Below are positions 35,160 through 47,094 of a DNA stretch of 64,000 bases, piece after piece; position 1 is the stretch's first letter; each line of letters begins with the position of its first letter. Source of the stretch: Typhlomys cinereus (Eukaryota > Chordata > Mammalia > Rodentia > Platacanthomyidae); assembly GCA_023101885.1 (NCBI GenBank), contig JALPQD010000514.1:897602-961601 (forward strand), written 5' to 3'. The notes beneath the pieces are model-generated. The model searched no databases, was not told where the DNA came from, and saw only the letters and a list, made by a program, of their open reading frames with translations. The translations under genes and the position numbers were made by a program.

Positions 35160-35470
35160 ATGGTCTTGATGTTTATCCAACCTTATGTCATTGGACTAAA
35201 TCCCATCTGGTCATGGTATATAATATTCATATTGCTAAAACTTGTTGAAAATTTTTTTCCTTTATGTTCATGACAGGTATTGATTCATAGCTTTTAGAGA
35301 CCACTGTTGGCTGGCAGCATAAAATAAATTAATTTGTGCCAGTGTTTGGAGGATGACATTTTGCAGCCTTCCCCCTATCTTCCAGATCTTTGCATGTTTC
35401 CTGCTCCTTCCACAATGTTCCCTGAGCCTTGGAAGGGGTGGTATAAATGTATAATCAGTCATCACTTATT
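35160..35470 (-). mobile_element. Old L1 pieces (RT region and Lx-type 3' UTR)
   Basis: The text aaatcccatctggtcatggt and gctaaaacttgttgaaaatt resembles reversed L1 ORF2. Then ccttccacaatgttccctga and gccttggaaggggtggtata resembles reversed rodent L1 3' UTR. Both are short and mutated. Confidence 0.45.
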
Positions 35471-35504
35471 CCTTTGAGTTTTTTCTTAATATCTTATTTA
35501 TCTA

Positions 35505-35690
35505 TTTTAGAAAAAGGGAGGAATAGGATGAGGGAAAGTCAGAGAGAGAGAGAGAGAGAGAGAGTATGCATGCCATAGACACAGATGAAAGTCAGAGGAC
35601 AACTTTTGGTAATCAGTTCTCTGCTTCCATCAGATGGGCTTCCAGGAATCAAACTCAAGTCACCAGGTTTGCCAGCAGACATTTTTTATT
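35505..35690 (-). mobile_element. Old B2-like SINE with (GA)n
   Basis: A (GA)n run at 35541-35566, agtcagaggacaacttttgg, ctctgcttccatcagatggg and ggaatcaaactcaagtcacc indicate a reversed tRNA-derived SINE. Confidence 0.5.
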
Positions 35691-38600
35691 GTTGTCTTTA
35701 TTTATTTCAAATTATTTTAAGATTCTTAGAGATTTTAATTTTTATTTAGAAATATATTACTTATCAACATGTATTTTAGGATTTTCAGTTTTTATGTTGT
35801 TGATTATTAGTTTAATTTCTTTGTGGTCTGAAAGTAAGCACAATGTGATTTGTATTTTATCAGTTTGTTTTATGACTGCAAATGTAGTCTATGTGAATTA
35901 GAGAAGAATGGGTATTCTGTTATTGTATTGTTCATAGATGCCAGTTACATCTATCTGGTTGATTCTGGTGGTGGTTTCAACTGTATTCTTAATGAATTTC
36001 TGCCTGGTACATTTCTGCCATGGAGAAAAAGTGAAGTCCATAACTATAATGTTGGCAAGTCTGTTCTTGCATTCAGCTGTCTTGAGTATTTTGAGACTTG
36101 GTGGTCACATACATTAAAGATTCTTACTTTTTTTTTTTCCTGAAGAATCAACCCTTTGTTATGTATTGCATCACAGTATTCTTGATCATTTTCCTTACTC
36201 CCATGTCTGTTTTGTCTGAAAATAACGTAGCTACTTCGACTTTTCTTACTTATTTTAACCAATGCTGGTATGACACCAATGCTTCTTTGTGCTGGTGGAG
36301 TTAAGTATAGATAAATCTACTATTAAAAGTAATCGTACATCAAAAACGCATTTATACATGCAGTCTGTACTAAACATAATTTGTAGTTTAGCAACACAGT
36401 GCACTGTAGAGTGTCAGTTTTTTTTTTATTATCTTGAGATTGACTGGGAACTGTGGCTTGCTTTAACTGCCCACCCTCACAAAAGAGTATCATTGCTATC
36501 CCAGGAAAGGAGCAGGATTCCCAGCATGATTTCTCCTGAATGTGATTCAGAGTTGAAAAGTTGTAAGTAAAATCTTTTTTTTAGTTAACAGCCATCTGTG
36601 TATTTTTTGTTCCTTTTTCCCCCCTGTTGTTTCCAAAGTAGTTAGTTTCTTACTGGAATTTTCTTGAGAGTCTAGATTTGATTGGCCCTCACTTTATGTT
36701 TAAACTCTATGACTTTATGTTTCTTATAGACACCATATAGGTGGTTGCTGTGTTTTCATCTACTCTTGACTGTCTTTTAACCAATACAGTCTTTAGCCAT
36801 TGTCATTTAAAAGTGACCACTGATAGGGTCAGTACAGTCTATTGTATTGTTTTCTGCTTGCCACCCTTGTTCTCCATTACTACTGTTCTTGTCCACATTT
36901 TAAAAACCTTTTGTGGTTTTAATTGGAGATTCTGTGATTCTGCATTGCCTTCTTCCTTAGTGTGCAGTTTTACTTCTTAAACTTTTTAATGGTTGCCCTA
37001 GAGTTTACACTGTGGCATTATAACTAATGCAGGTCTGAGTTAAAGACTGTGATGCTGAATCAGTATCCCATGGTAAAATGCTGACTTTTGCCTATCAGTG
37101 TCTGAATCATTGGTGTCATTCATTGCATGTACACATGACACATGTGATCATGTAAACATGAATAATTAATATTCTGTTGCTATTAACCAGGAAAAGATTG
37201 TTAGATCAATTTAATAAGAAAAATATTCTTCTTTTCTTTATGTAGCTCAGAGTTTTTAACCTGTACCATTTCCATCTCTTCACAGAAGTTATTGTAGCTT
37301 CATGCAAGACACCTATTGGTAACATATTCCCTCAAATTTTTGAGAAACTATTAGTCGTTCTTTTTAAAATAATTTTGCGGGCTGGAGAGGTGGCTCAGGG
37401 GTTAAGCCTCCACCTTACAGGCAGAAGGTCCCGAGTTCGGATCCCAGATCCCACGTATAGACGCCAGGTGGAAGCTGGGGCGGCCTGCGCTTCTGGTCCT
37501 GGTAGGGCGAAGCCTGTGAATCCCGGGGCAGAAGGAGGTGGAGGCGTCCATGGTGGTTCGCGAATTCGTCCGTGGTTCTACACATACACAGACACACACA
37601 CACACACAGACGCGCGCGCACATACACACGCACATGCGCACAGTTGAATAAATAATAATAAAAAAAAATTTAAAAAAAATAATTTTGCATGGTCCAGGTT
37701 TTTTTTTTTTTTTTGTGAACACTTAATTAGTACTTTTTTGGTTATGTAGTTCCCAAATACAAGTTGGACATAGTCTTACCTTTGCTTTTCTCCTGGGAAA
37801 GCATAATCCTCCTTCAATTTCTTTAAGACTTCATCTTTGATTGTTTCAGATTGAATGTAACCTCTGTGTGGCTACCTTGACACTCTGCTTGGTTTCTTAG
37901 AGCTCGCAGTATGTATTGGTGTCTGGCATTAATTCAGGAGAAAACTCAGTATTCCTTGAAATGGTGCTTATTTTTCCTCCTTTTTTTTTTTTTTTCCCTG
38001 TTGGTGAATATATTTCGTGTTTTGTATGCATAGTCAAACATTCTCATAGTCTTTTTTTTTTTTTTTTTCTTTGTTTTTTCTTTTTCCAGATTTTGGGAAT
38101 TTCTATTGACATATCTTCAAACTAGAGGTGCTCTACTTTGCCCATGCCCAGTCTACCAACAAGTCCATTAAAAACATTTACTAGGGCAAGTGTATGCACA
38201 AAACCATGCACAGCAGTTTTCTTTTTTCCTTTCACTTTTGTATCTTTTCTGCATTCTTGCATCCTTTTCTTTTTCCTTTTCTTTTTCTTTTTTCATAGTG
38301 TGTTCTGGAGGGTTGAACTCAAGTCCTCCACAGCAAGCACTTTACTGACTGAACAGTTTCCTCAACCCTCTTTATAAAATTTTGGATCTCTAGTTCTCTT
38401 TTATTCTCCCTTAGAATTTTTATCTGTTTGCATTGTCTGTTGTTTTTATATGCTGTTTTCTCCTCCTATCACAGCCGTTAGCATATTCATCAGGGCTTCA
38501 AAATTCTGAGTCTGCCAAGCCCAACGTCCTGGATCTCACGCTTGCTTTCTCTTCTCATACTCATTTAACTTTTATGTGACTTGTAAGTTTGTGCTAAAAT

Positions 38601-39400
38601 CTCAACATGTTGTGTACTAGAGACTACAAGGGCCTTAATGTGATGGAAGGACTAGTCTACTTTATTCTTAGGATTATACTCAGTTTTAATGAGCCTGTGC
38701 TCTGGACATGGACAGTACTTTTGCTATTTCTTGCACTTAGGTGAGATACAATACAATGGTTTGAGTGAGCTAAAGTTGGGTATCTCTTCCGTTGGGTGGA
38801 CAGATTAGGAAGCATGGATGGTGTGGGGAATTTTCCTACCTCCTGTGTACTAATCTCAAGTTTGGGTGTTTGATTAGACATCAGTGAACTGTGGTGAATG
38901 TTAATTTTCTTGTAATGATAGGTCTTATTCAGAAGAGCTGAGTTCTGCTGCTGCCGTTAGCACAGGGAAATTTTTCTCATATATTCACTGTGTAACACGT
39001 AAGTTAAATCTTACAGAAGCTTCTGGGTTTCCATATAGTTTCATCACTTGAAAGTTTTAACTCTGACACCTGTCTTCACTGGACTCCCAGCAGTTTGTCA
39101 CACAGTGCAGATCTTCCAACGCTTGGATCTCTGGATCTGCTTAACTGTTTAGTTTTTGAATCAGGGGTTAGCTATTTAAGTTCCCTCTCTGAAGGATCTA
39201 GGGTTGAGTTTTCAGTTTGTTCGACATTTCCCTTGTTGGGTGTATGATGGCATCCAAGTTCCTTACATGATTGACTCGGAATCTGTACTTATTTATTTCT
39301 GTGTCTCTTAGTCCAAAAAAGTTTTTCTTGACCCCAGAAAGCAAACTTTACTCTTGGTCTAGTTAGGGAGAGGTATCGTGAGTGCCTTCGAGTAAGGACG
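35690..39400 (-). mobile_element. Ancient L1M debris in STAM intron 1
   Basis: The text tttaatttctttgtggtctg, aatgtagtctatgtgaatta, catctatctggttgattctg, tgttttgtctgaaaataacg and gacatatcttcaaact resembles reversed L1M ORF2 to ORF1 sequence in the expected order. It is interrupted by a young SINE at 37379. Poly(T) runs lie at 37700-37715, 37980-37996 and 38052-38070. The part beyond 38400 is assigned with less confidence. Confidence 0.5.
37379..37675 (+). mobile_element. Young TG-tailed tRNA-derived SINE, full length
   Basis: This is the best-preserved copy. A perfect 13-bp target-site duplication (aaaataattttgc) lies at 37366-37378 and 37676-37688. Box A tggctcagggg is at 37391-37401 and box B gttcggatc at 37435-37443, so the Pol III promoter looks intact. 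Between body and A-rich tail lies an impure (CA)n run with CG steps. It is sense to STAM in intron 1. Confidence 0.95.
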
Positions 39401-39659
39401 GTAAAGTAGTAACGAGCGTGTATGTCAGACAGACATCTTTATTCTATCTTCTTAACTTTGAAATCCTGCTTCTTCACTAACACTTCCAGACTTCTAGTAT
39501 TTGAGCCTTCTGAAAATTCAGATTAACTCTTTAAGACTATTCTTTTTTATATCTAGATTCTTGCTTTGGTCCTTAGTATAGATTACCTCATCTGTCTATA
39601 TTGCTATTATGCTTTTGTTTGTTTATTTTGCTCTTGTATTTTTATTTTAGTATTTAGTT

Positions 39660-39832
39660 CTTATTATTTAAGAGAGGAGAGGGAGGGGGAACATTGCAGA
39701 GTGTCTGTGGAGGTCAGAGGACAACATTAAAAGCCAGCTCTCTCCGCCATGTAGGCGCCTGGGATCAAACTCAGGTTGCCAGGATTGTATACAGGCACAT
39801 TTATCTGCTGTGCCATCTTGCCTGCCTGCCAT
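39660..39832 (-). mobile_element. Old B2-like SINE, reversed
   Basis: The text gtgtctgtggaggtcagagg, caactcaggttgcc-like box B text and ttatctgctgtgccatcttg indicate a reversed tRNA-derived SINE. Confidence 0.6.
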
Positions 39833-40352
39833 GGTGTTTTTAAATATCTGCCATACGTTATAGTGGTGTTTTTAGTATGTCAAATTTTAATTTTTTAGTA
39901 TGTCAAGTTTTATTTAAAGAAAAATAGTCAAAGCTTGATTTTTGTTGTTTTCTTCTCTCTATTCTGAAAAGATCAAATGAACAAATGTGACTAAATAGTT
40001 TAGTTACCTGAAACAATTTGGTAGAATATTTTTTGAAAATGAAGTATTTCTTATTGCAAATGGGAGTCTACCTGAATAGAATGTATATTTAACAGAAAAG
40101 CCAATGCCACGTATTTTATGTGAAGTAAAGGGCAGCTGAAGCATGAATAAGAGAAGCTGTATAAAGGGTGTACCTTCTCCTTTGACAGATGGACATGAAA
40201 TTTTAGTAGACAGAGTACTGACAACTGTTGAGTTTGATTTTGAGACTTGACTTTGTTACTTGATTATATTGGTGATTTTTTTTTTTACACACATTTTCTA
40301 CAGCGTTTCTGCAAAAAAAATTTTTTCTTTTCTTTTTTTTTACAATCTGCAG

Positions 40353-40437
40353 AGAAAGCAACCAGTGAGATGAATACTGCTGAGGACTGGGGCCTCATCT
40401 TGGATATTTGTGATAAGGTTGGCCAATCTCGCACTGG
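40353..40437 (+). CDS. STAM: STAM coding exon 2 (residues 14-42)
   Basis: Encodes [20 protein letters not shown] followed by DKVGQSRTG, the first VHS helices. Trp26 and Leu30, which in the human protein contribute to ubiquitin binding by the VHS domain, are present. The acceptor follows a long pyrimidine tract (tttttttttacaatctgcag). The first bases complete Glu14 and the donor is gg|gtaagt (phase 2). The sequence across the donor is tandemly duplicated; only use of the first donor keeps the frame open. Confidence 0.97.
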
Positions 40438-40462
40438 GTAAGTGTCTCGCACTGGGTAAGTG
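40427..40462 (+). repeat. STAM: 18-bp tandem duplication of the exon 2 splice donor
   Basis: tctcgcactgggtaagtg occurs twice without mismatch, at 40427-40444 and 40445-40462. Each copy contains the same gg|gtaagtg donor. Splicing at the second donor (GT at 40456) would retain 18 nt and read Gly then TAA, ending the protein after about 42 residues. Confidence 0.97.
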
Positions 40463-40689
40463 TTTAAAGATTCCAGTGTTTTTTACTCATCCATTTGTAA
40501 ACGCGAAATGTTACTATGAAACATGAAGAGTAAAGTATGTTTCCAATTATCACTTAGTTTAAAAAGATTTTTTGTTTTCCTGGAGTGATTTGGAAGATCA
40601 TCCCACATAGCTTTGAATGGGAGATGACCTCCATGGGCTCATGTATTTTAGTGCTTGATTGCCAGCTGTGGTGCTGATTGAGGAAGTAG

Positions 40690-40880
40690 GTGCCTGGAGG
40701 AGAGCCTTGAGAAATTGTCCTGGTCCCACATGCTGCCTACTCTGTTTCCTAAGTGCAAACGCAATGTGACTGTGCCCTCATGCTCCTGTCACCCCCTATG
40801 ATGGGCTATGTCCTTTCTTAAACGGTGAAAGTCAGAATAAATTCCTTCCTCTGTAGGTTTGCCACATTGTAACACACAAA
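40690..40880 (+). mobile_element. ORR1/MT-like LTR 3' fragment
   Basis: The text ccccctatgatgggctatgt, ccttaaacggtgaaa-like text, agtcagaataaattccttcc and the AATAAA-type signal resemble the end of rodent MaLR LTRs. Confidence 0.45.
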
Positions 40881-41255
40881 CTTAGGAGTTTCAGGTGTCT
40901 TTATGTGGAAGCTATCTGTATTTTCAACTCTGAGTCATATTATCCAACATTAGCCTTTGACTATAGCATTATTTCTAGGAGCTTTATTATATAATCCTTA
41001 ATTTCACTCCTGGAAACCTGGATTGTCTCTTTCTTCCTCAGGTCTACTTTGCCTCTTTTGTTTTCTCATTGGCCAATGACAAAATGATTCTTGCATTGTA
41101 CATGAAATCACCTCCACATTCACTCAGTTCTGTCTTCTACCCTTTACAATTCCTCAAAATGTTGATGTTACAAGATAATAGTCCATGAGTGTGGGAAATT
41201 AGGCAACTTATTGTTTGAGACTCTTGGGCTTCTGTTTGTTGATTCCCCAAGAGTA

Positions 41256-41426
41256 TTCAAAATATGACCTACCTATTGCCTTTTTTATATTTACATTTTA
41301 GTGTATTTAGTGTTCAAAATATGACCTACCTTTTGCCTTTTTTATCTTTACATTTTAGTGTATTTAGTGTTCAAAATATGACCTACCTTTTGCCTTTTTT
41401 ATCTTTACATTTTAGTGTATTTAGTG
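41256..41426. repeat. 57-bp tandem repeat, 3 copies
   Basis: Units begin at 41256, 41313 and 41370 with ttcaaaatatgacctacct and end in atttagtg. The second and third copies are identical; the first differs at two positions. The array ends sharply at 41426. Confidence 0.95.
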
Positions 41427-41933
41427 TTCTGGTCACTTGATTCATTAACTGAAACTTGAATAACTACTGTGTGCTACTTAGCTAGAACTTCTCTATTTTC
41501 TTCTGTCTCATTTTCTTGAGGCAGTCTTACTTTACCTGGAGTGGTACATTAGCCAGTTAATTCTTTCCACTTCCATTTCTTTGTGTCTAAAATCTTGTGT
41601 CCATTTGCCATATAAAAACTATTTATGTTACTCCCTTCTATAGTGACTCTAGATTTTTGGATTATTTACCTCCATTTCACTTCTATTAATTTCATTATAT
41701 TAATTTCAATACAATTAATTACTTGAGTTGCCAGTTTTATTTTTTTTTCTGAGTTAAGTATTATTTTAACTTCTTTAGTGTAAAATGTTTTCCTTTCATG
41801 TCAAGTGCTGCTCTGGAGTGTCTTGCCAGACCCAGTTTGTGTATCCGTTTTCTCATAAAACCTTTCTTTATACTCTTTATTGATAATAACATGATTCTCT
41901 ATCAAAATACTGTGTCCAAAACATTCTTAAGTG

Positions 41934-42012
41934 CTGGGGATTGTCTTATTGGTAGAATGTGTGGTTATCACATATGGGGCCCTATACTTAGTCCCCATTA
42001 TCAAAAACAGAC
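41934..42012 (+). mobile_element. ID-like SINE, diverged
   Basis: The text gctggggattgtcttattgg, tagaatgtgtggttatcaca and ggggccctatacttagtccc retains the ID layout (box A and box B positions) with many changes. Confidence 0.55.
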
Positions 42013-43257
42013 CAGAATGAAGCAAAGCAAAACAAATCATTCTTATCTGTGCTTGTCCTATATTTTAATAGTTTATGTAGTAAACTTAGACGATTAGAGT
42101 GACTTAGACGATTAGAGTGAACAGTGCATACACTTTTCCTGTGCAGAGGTAATCAGATAGCAGTGGTTGTCAGCATGCACGATAGGATGACCAGTAGGTT
42201 CAGATTCTGACTCTGCTGTGCACATTGAGTAAATTATTTCCCTGTCTGGATTGTACTTTTTCCATATAAGACTTTAAGGATCTTTTTGTAAAAAATGTTG
42301 TTATGATTTTAATATTCATACATTAGCACAGCTCATTAATACATTTGTAATGGTAGTGGCACATTGATAAAACACTTACTTTTGATTAAAGTCACACATT
42401 TGACTATGGAGGACTGGGCATGAGTGTGGCCAGTAAGGTTGATGCAACTTATTGCCAGGGCCACGGGCCAAAGCTTATCTCTTATTCTAGCCACATAGTC
42501 CATTCTCCCTGTTTTTCAGTTTATTTTACTTTGGTGTTCCTTTTTTCTGTAGAAACTTTTTATGATAATTTGGTTAAGTTCTTAAAAATCACAGAATACA
42601 TGTTCTCTTCATTACAAGGAATATTCCATATTTTATTTGTTTAAAAATATACTTGAAACCTTGGATTCTGTGTCATATTAATGAAGGATGTAGAAGTCAG
42701 TTTTTTTCTTTATGTTAACATTATTATGCCAGATGTGTTCATTAGATATTCTTGTTTATATTTTAATATTTAGAGTTCTAGCTTTAATGATTATTTTGAT
42801 CTGCATTTTGTTTTTATTGAACATTGGGGTTAGATACATCCTTTTCTTTTTCTATTTCAAAATATTTTCAGTCCATATTTTACAGGGTATTTTTGACATT
42901 TGGCAATTTGAATTGAAATTATACTAAATCTAAATATTTGCTTAGGAAATAGTTTAGTAAATTAATTAATGAGAAGTGGTTCTTTTTGTTCCTTTGATCA
43001 ATGTTTTTCCCCTTTTTTCTTTCTCTGAAGAATTATTGCTCTCTAGTCTCTAAACCCTCATTAAATTAATCCAATTATTTACTAGTTTGTTGTAGATAGG
43101 ATATTTTATCATATTATCTTTTTTTGTCATATTATCTTTTTAAGGCAGTTGCTTGAAAATGGAACTAGTAATTGAAGTACTATTTAGATATTATTGATGT
43201 TTTTTAAAACATGATATTTTTAAATATCAGACCCTCAATAATTGCTCATGTGTAGGT

Positions 43258-43372
43258 ACACAGGCTTGGTATTGGCACATGCCTGTAATCCCAGTACATG
43301 AGAGGAAAGGCAGAAAAATCACGAGATCAGCTAGGGTTTGACATTGAGCCCCTGCATTTGAAAGCAAATAGG
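43258..43372 (+). mobile_element. B1 SINE
   Basis: The text ggcacatgcctgtaatccca, gtacatgagaggaaaggcag and aatcacgagatcagctaggg is B1 in the sense direction. Confidence 0.75.
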
Positions 43373-44924
43373 TAGATGAATAGCTTTGTATTGGTGTATT
43401 GATTCTGTATTGTCATTCTTCTGTTGCACCATCCCATTCTCACTTTAGGATCAGTGTTCAGTGTAAGATGCCAGTCTGACTTTTGCTGGCCCTAGGCACT
43501 TGTTCTCATGCGCTTCTTTTCTTTTAAGAAATAAATGACTAAAGCTTTGTATGATTGAATTGTTATAAAGCAGTTCATATGTTAAATCCATTGGATATAA
43601 AGAGTTGATTTTTTAATTTTTTTTTAAAGAATTTAAAACATTTCTGATGCCTCCAAAATTGCTGTCAGCAAGAGGCACCGTGCCAACGTGCCTAAGAGAT
43701 AAGCTGTACCAAAGTGGCTTATAGATTCCAAGGTCAACTATGGTAATTGAAATGTATTTATTTTTTTTTTTGTTTGTTTTTTTCAGGTGAGCAGTAAACT
43801 GTGGGGTGCTTATGGTGGCTTGGCTAACTAATTCATCATTCACTTACATTTATATGTGCTTGTTTTATACATGATTAGCATGAATAACCCTATAGCCATG
43901 CTGAAGTGAACGGTAAATGCATTAAATGCATTCACACAGTCATGCAAACATCTCTAATATCCACATCCAGAAGTTTTTCACCATCTTAGTGAAATCTTGT
44001 GTCGCTGAAAGTCATAACTCATTTCCATTCCCATCAGCCTCTTACAACTCACTTTCAGTCTTTTATATCATCTTATAAAATAATCTTTTGTATCATCGTA
44101 TAATACAGAACACCTCAGAAGGTTTGGGTATAGGAGCCTCACTATGCATATATTTAGGCATGTGTGTGCTGTGAGAGTGTTCAGCATAACTTGAGGTTCC
44201 CATTGAGACGCCAGAAGTGTTTTAGAGGGACTGATAACGGATCATGGGGGAGGGGAAGGAGACAAGAGCCTACCTAATGCAAATTCAGATAGGGTTGTTT
44301 GAAGTAGATGGAAATTATGGATTAGAATGCAGTCTACAAATGATTGTAGGCAACAAACTAGATTTGTACAAGGTTTATTGTAGCCATGTGGTGTTAGTCT
44401 GGAATTTTGTAAAATACAGAGACGTATTTAACAAAATAGATTCAAAGATAAGAAGTGGATTTCAGGGAAGACATTTCTCTTTTCAGTAATTTTGTTTTTA
44501 TTTCAATTAAAATGACTTGCAACTGGTAGTGAATAGAATTATATAAAGCATAACAAAATAATTCATATTGCTTTAAGCCTTCTCCCCTCCCTGCACTCAA
44601 CCTTTTTTTGTAAAACCATTTGCTCTGTGGTTGTAAGTAGTTTGAAAAACATTCTCAGGTTTCACAAGGGAAAAAGATCCATTATTATAAAACTTCATTT
44701 GGTTAGAATGTGACCCAGAGACTTAACCCCCAAAGATAAGAAAGTTAATTTTGTAATTTTTTAAAAACCAGATTTTTCCTTATTCACCGAAGTGTATATG
44801 CACACATAAACACACAAATGCATGTGTATTTACATTTGTTGATTTAAAGAGTGCATGATTATATGTAGAATGTATTTTTTAAAATTGGTGTGTGTTTTGT
44901 TTACTTTTTTTTTCTTTGTTTTGT
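43373..44924. other. STAM intron 2, no gene seen
   Basis: AT-rich sequence with short chance frames (43613-43843 on -, 44244-44489 on +). No named repeat is recognised. Confidence 0.5.
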
Positions 44925-45025
44925 TTATCAGAGATGTGTGTATCTCAGTATGTAGCCTAGGCTGGCCTTCCTCAGCCCCTGAATACTGGGACTGAAGGTG
45001 TGTCCCACCAGGCCTGGCTAGGGTT
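44925..45025 (-). mobile_element. B1 SINE, reversed
   Basis: The text gtgtatctcagtatgtagcc, taggctggccttcctcagcc and gaatactgggactgaaggtg and accaggcctggct is reversed B1. Confidence 0.7.
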
Positions 45026-46000
45026 TGAAAGCTGACTCATCTGGCTCCTTCCTCTGTTTCCCACAAATACCTCCTGCTGGTAAACACTTACCTTTCCACT
45101 ATTTATTTATTTATTTAAATATGGATGTATTTCCCCTCATTTATTTAGAATGAACATATTATATATGCTGGTTTGCACTTATTACATAATTCCTTAATAT
45201 ATCTTGTTAAATTTTAGAAAGGTATTTCTTTTAATATATGTAAGTATTCAGAAATTTAGAAGTGACTTTTAAATTTAGCACCAGTTTTGATTATGGTCAG
45301 AATATTTGGCACATTTCAATAATTATCGAATAGATAGCCACTTAGTAATTTTTTGTAACTATCAGTCTCAAAAAGTACTGATAAGGTCTGTTTATTTGCT
45401 TTATATAGGTTACAGGGTTTTGTAAAAATAAAGAAACAAAACAGCTATTTGATTATACTAAATTTAAAACTTAACATTTTGAAAGGCATTCAAGAAATCT
45501 CAAGATATTCACATGATTTTTAGTGTGCAGTTCCAGTGTGTGAGTAAATGGTGAAGAATTCCAGTTCAGTCACATGATGAGCTGAACAGACTCTGTTTGT
45601 TTAGAACTCAGGGAACTTTCCAATGTTAGTAGCAGTTCTGTTTAATGTATCTTTTTATAAATAAGCTCATAGTTTCATTTCTGCATTAGTCAACTGTGTT
45701 CAGTACAATAAAAGTTTTTCCTGCTTCTTCCCTTGCATCTTTCGGGGCTTCATGAGCTTGTATTTTTAATAGTCAAGCAACTTCATTGTGTGTATTTATC
45801 TATATTCATGTTCCTGGATTATCTGAAATGGTTACAAGCTCAAAATTGATTCTGATTTTATACTGTTTCATGCTTTTTTCTTATGTTTTGTGTAGATTGT
45901 TTTACGAAGTGCTGCTTTCAAATATGCTGTTTTAGTAAATGTGGTTTTTATTTCATTCGTATTTTATATTAGAGTTTTCATAAGACTGTATAACATCTTT

Positions 46001-46098
46001 ATACTTTGGAAAGATACTAAAGATACTTTGGAAAGATACTTTGGAAAGACTAAAGATACTTTGGAAAGATACTAAAGATACTTTGGAAAGATACTAAG
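46001..46098. repeat. Short tandem repeat of an ACTTTGGAAAGAT motif
   Basis: Units of about 22 and 16 bp built from atactttggaaag with or without actaaag alternate five times. It lies in STAM intron 2. Confidence 0.9.
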
Positions 46099-46799
46099 GA
46101 GGGTTATTTATACTATCTGCTAATTTCAAAATGCATATAGCTCAATTAGCAAAAATTTGAGTTGCTTTGTCTTTTAGTTGCTATGTGCCCACTAAGTATG
46201 GAATCTATCAAAGATTTGGAGGGTATATTTGAAATTACGTTTGACACATAAACTTCCTTGGAAGAATTAACCTATTATTATGCAATGTCCTTTTATTCCT
46301 GATAGTATTCCTTTTTCTAAAATCTTCAGGCTTCCATCCAGTTATGTTTGAATTGGCATCTTAAGCTGTCTTTTTAAGGATTGTTGTATTTATTCTTGTT
46401 GTATATTTTCATTTGTCCTTTGTGAATACACTGGGATTTCTGTAGTTTTTTTTTCCCCCCTTATTTCTCTTTAAAACTAAATTTAGTGGTATCCTCACTT
46501 ATCTTTCTTGAATCATTTATTCTCCCTTGCACTTCAGTTCAGAGTTTTTATGTTTTCTGATGTATTGATCTATCATTAATTCTACTTACTTTTAATTTTT
46601 ATTTTTCATCTTGAGTTTAATGTAGTTGTTTCTGGGTCCCATTTCTTTACTTACGTGTCTTTTGCACTTTGAGCATGCTAATTTATAATGGCTCACATAA
46701 AGTTGTTAATCATGAACTCCATCATCTCTGTTGCTTGTGCATTTTATTTGAATTTCCTTCTAGTTATGTGGCTCAGTTTTCTACTTCACATTGTGTCTG
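46099..46799. other. STAM intron 2, probable old L1 text
   Basis: The text tgcaatgtccttttattcct and ttgaattggcatcttaagct recalls reversed ancient L1, but the match is too weak to assign. No gene is present. Confidence 0.35.
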
Positions 46800-47094
46800 G
46801 TATTTTTAAATTTTAAATTTTTATTTATTTTTTCATTACATTTTTTGTCTAGGTATATAAGCTCAACAGGTAACCAACCCTCTTTCTCACTCCCCTCCTT
46901 GTTCCCCATTCTACTCTCACCCTTCCCACTTCCCCCTTCCTCTTACCCCTTTTCCTTCCCTCCTCCTTTCTTAGTGTTTCCTGCTTTCTCCCTCCTATCC
47001 TCCAGAGCATGTGTTTATGTGGGCGCTGAATTTCCTTTTGATTCATCTATGCTAGTGAGAATTCCGGACTCAATGGCATAGTTTGGAGCCCCTT
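46800..47094 (-). mobile_element. Short L1 3'-end fragment
   Basis: In reverse, an A-rich tail (attttttatttat text), gtatataagctcaacaggta and the polypyrimidine tract 46870-46995 are the L1 3' UTR, as in the copies at 8143 and 50123. The downstream text agagcatgtgtttatgtggg also matches those copies. Confidence 0.7.

Larger units (their letters stand above)
40881..43255. other. STAM intron 2, left part, mostly featureless
   Basis: AT-rich. It contains a 57-bp tandem repeat (41256-41426) and an ID-like SINE (41934-42010), listed separately. Frames up to 99 codons are chance. Confidence 0.5.

Noticed and set aside
40351..40354. Tandem AGAG acceptor at exon 2 as a NAGNAG alternative
   Set aside because: The second AG is only 2 nt downstream, which would shift the frame and is not a NAGNAG arrangement.
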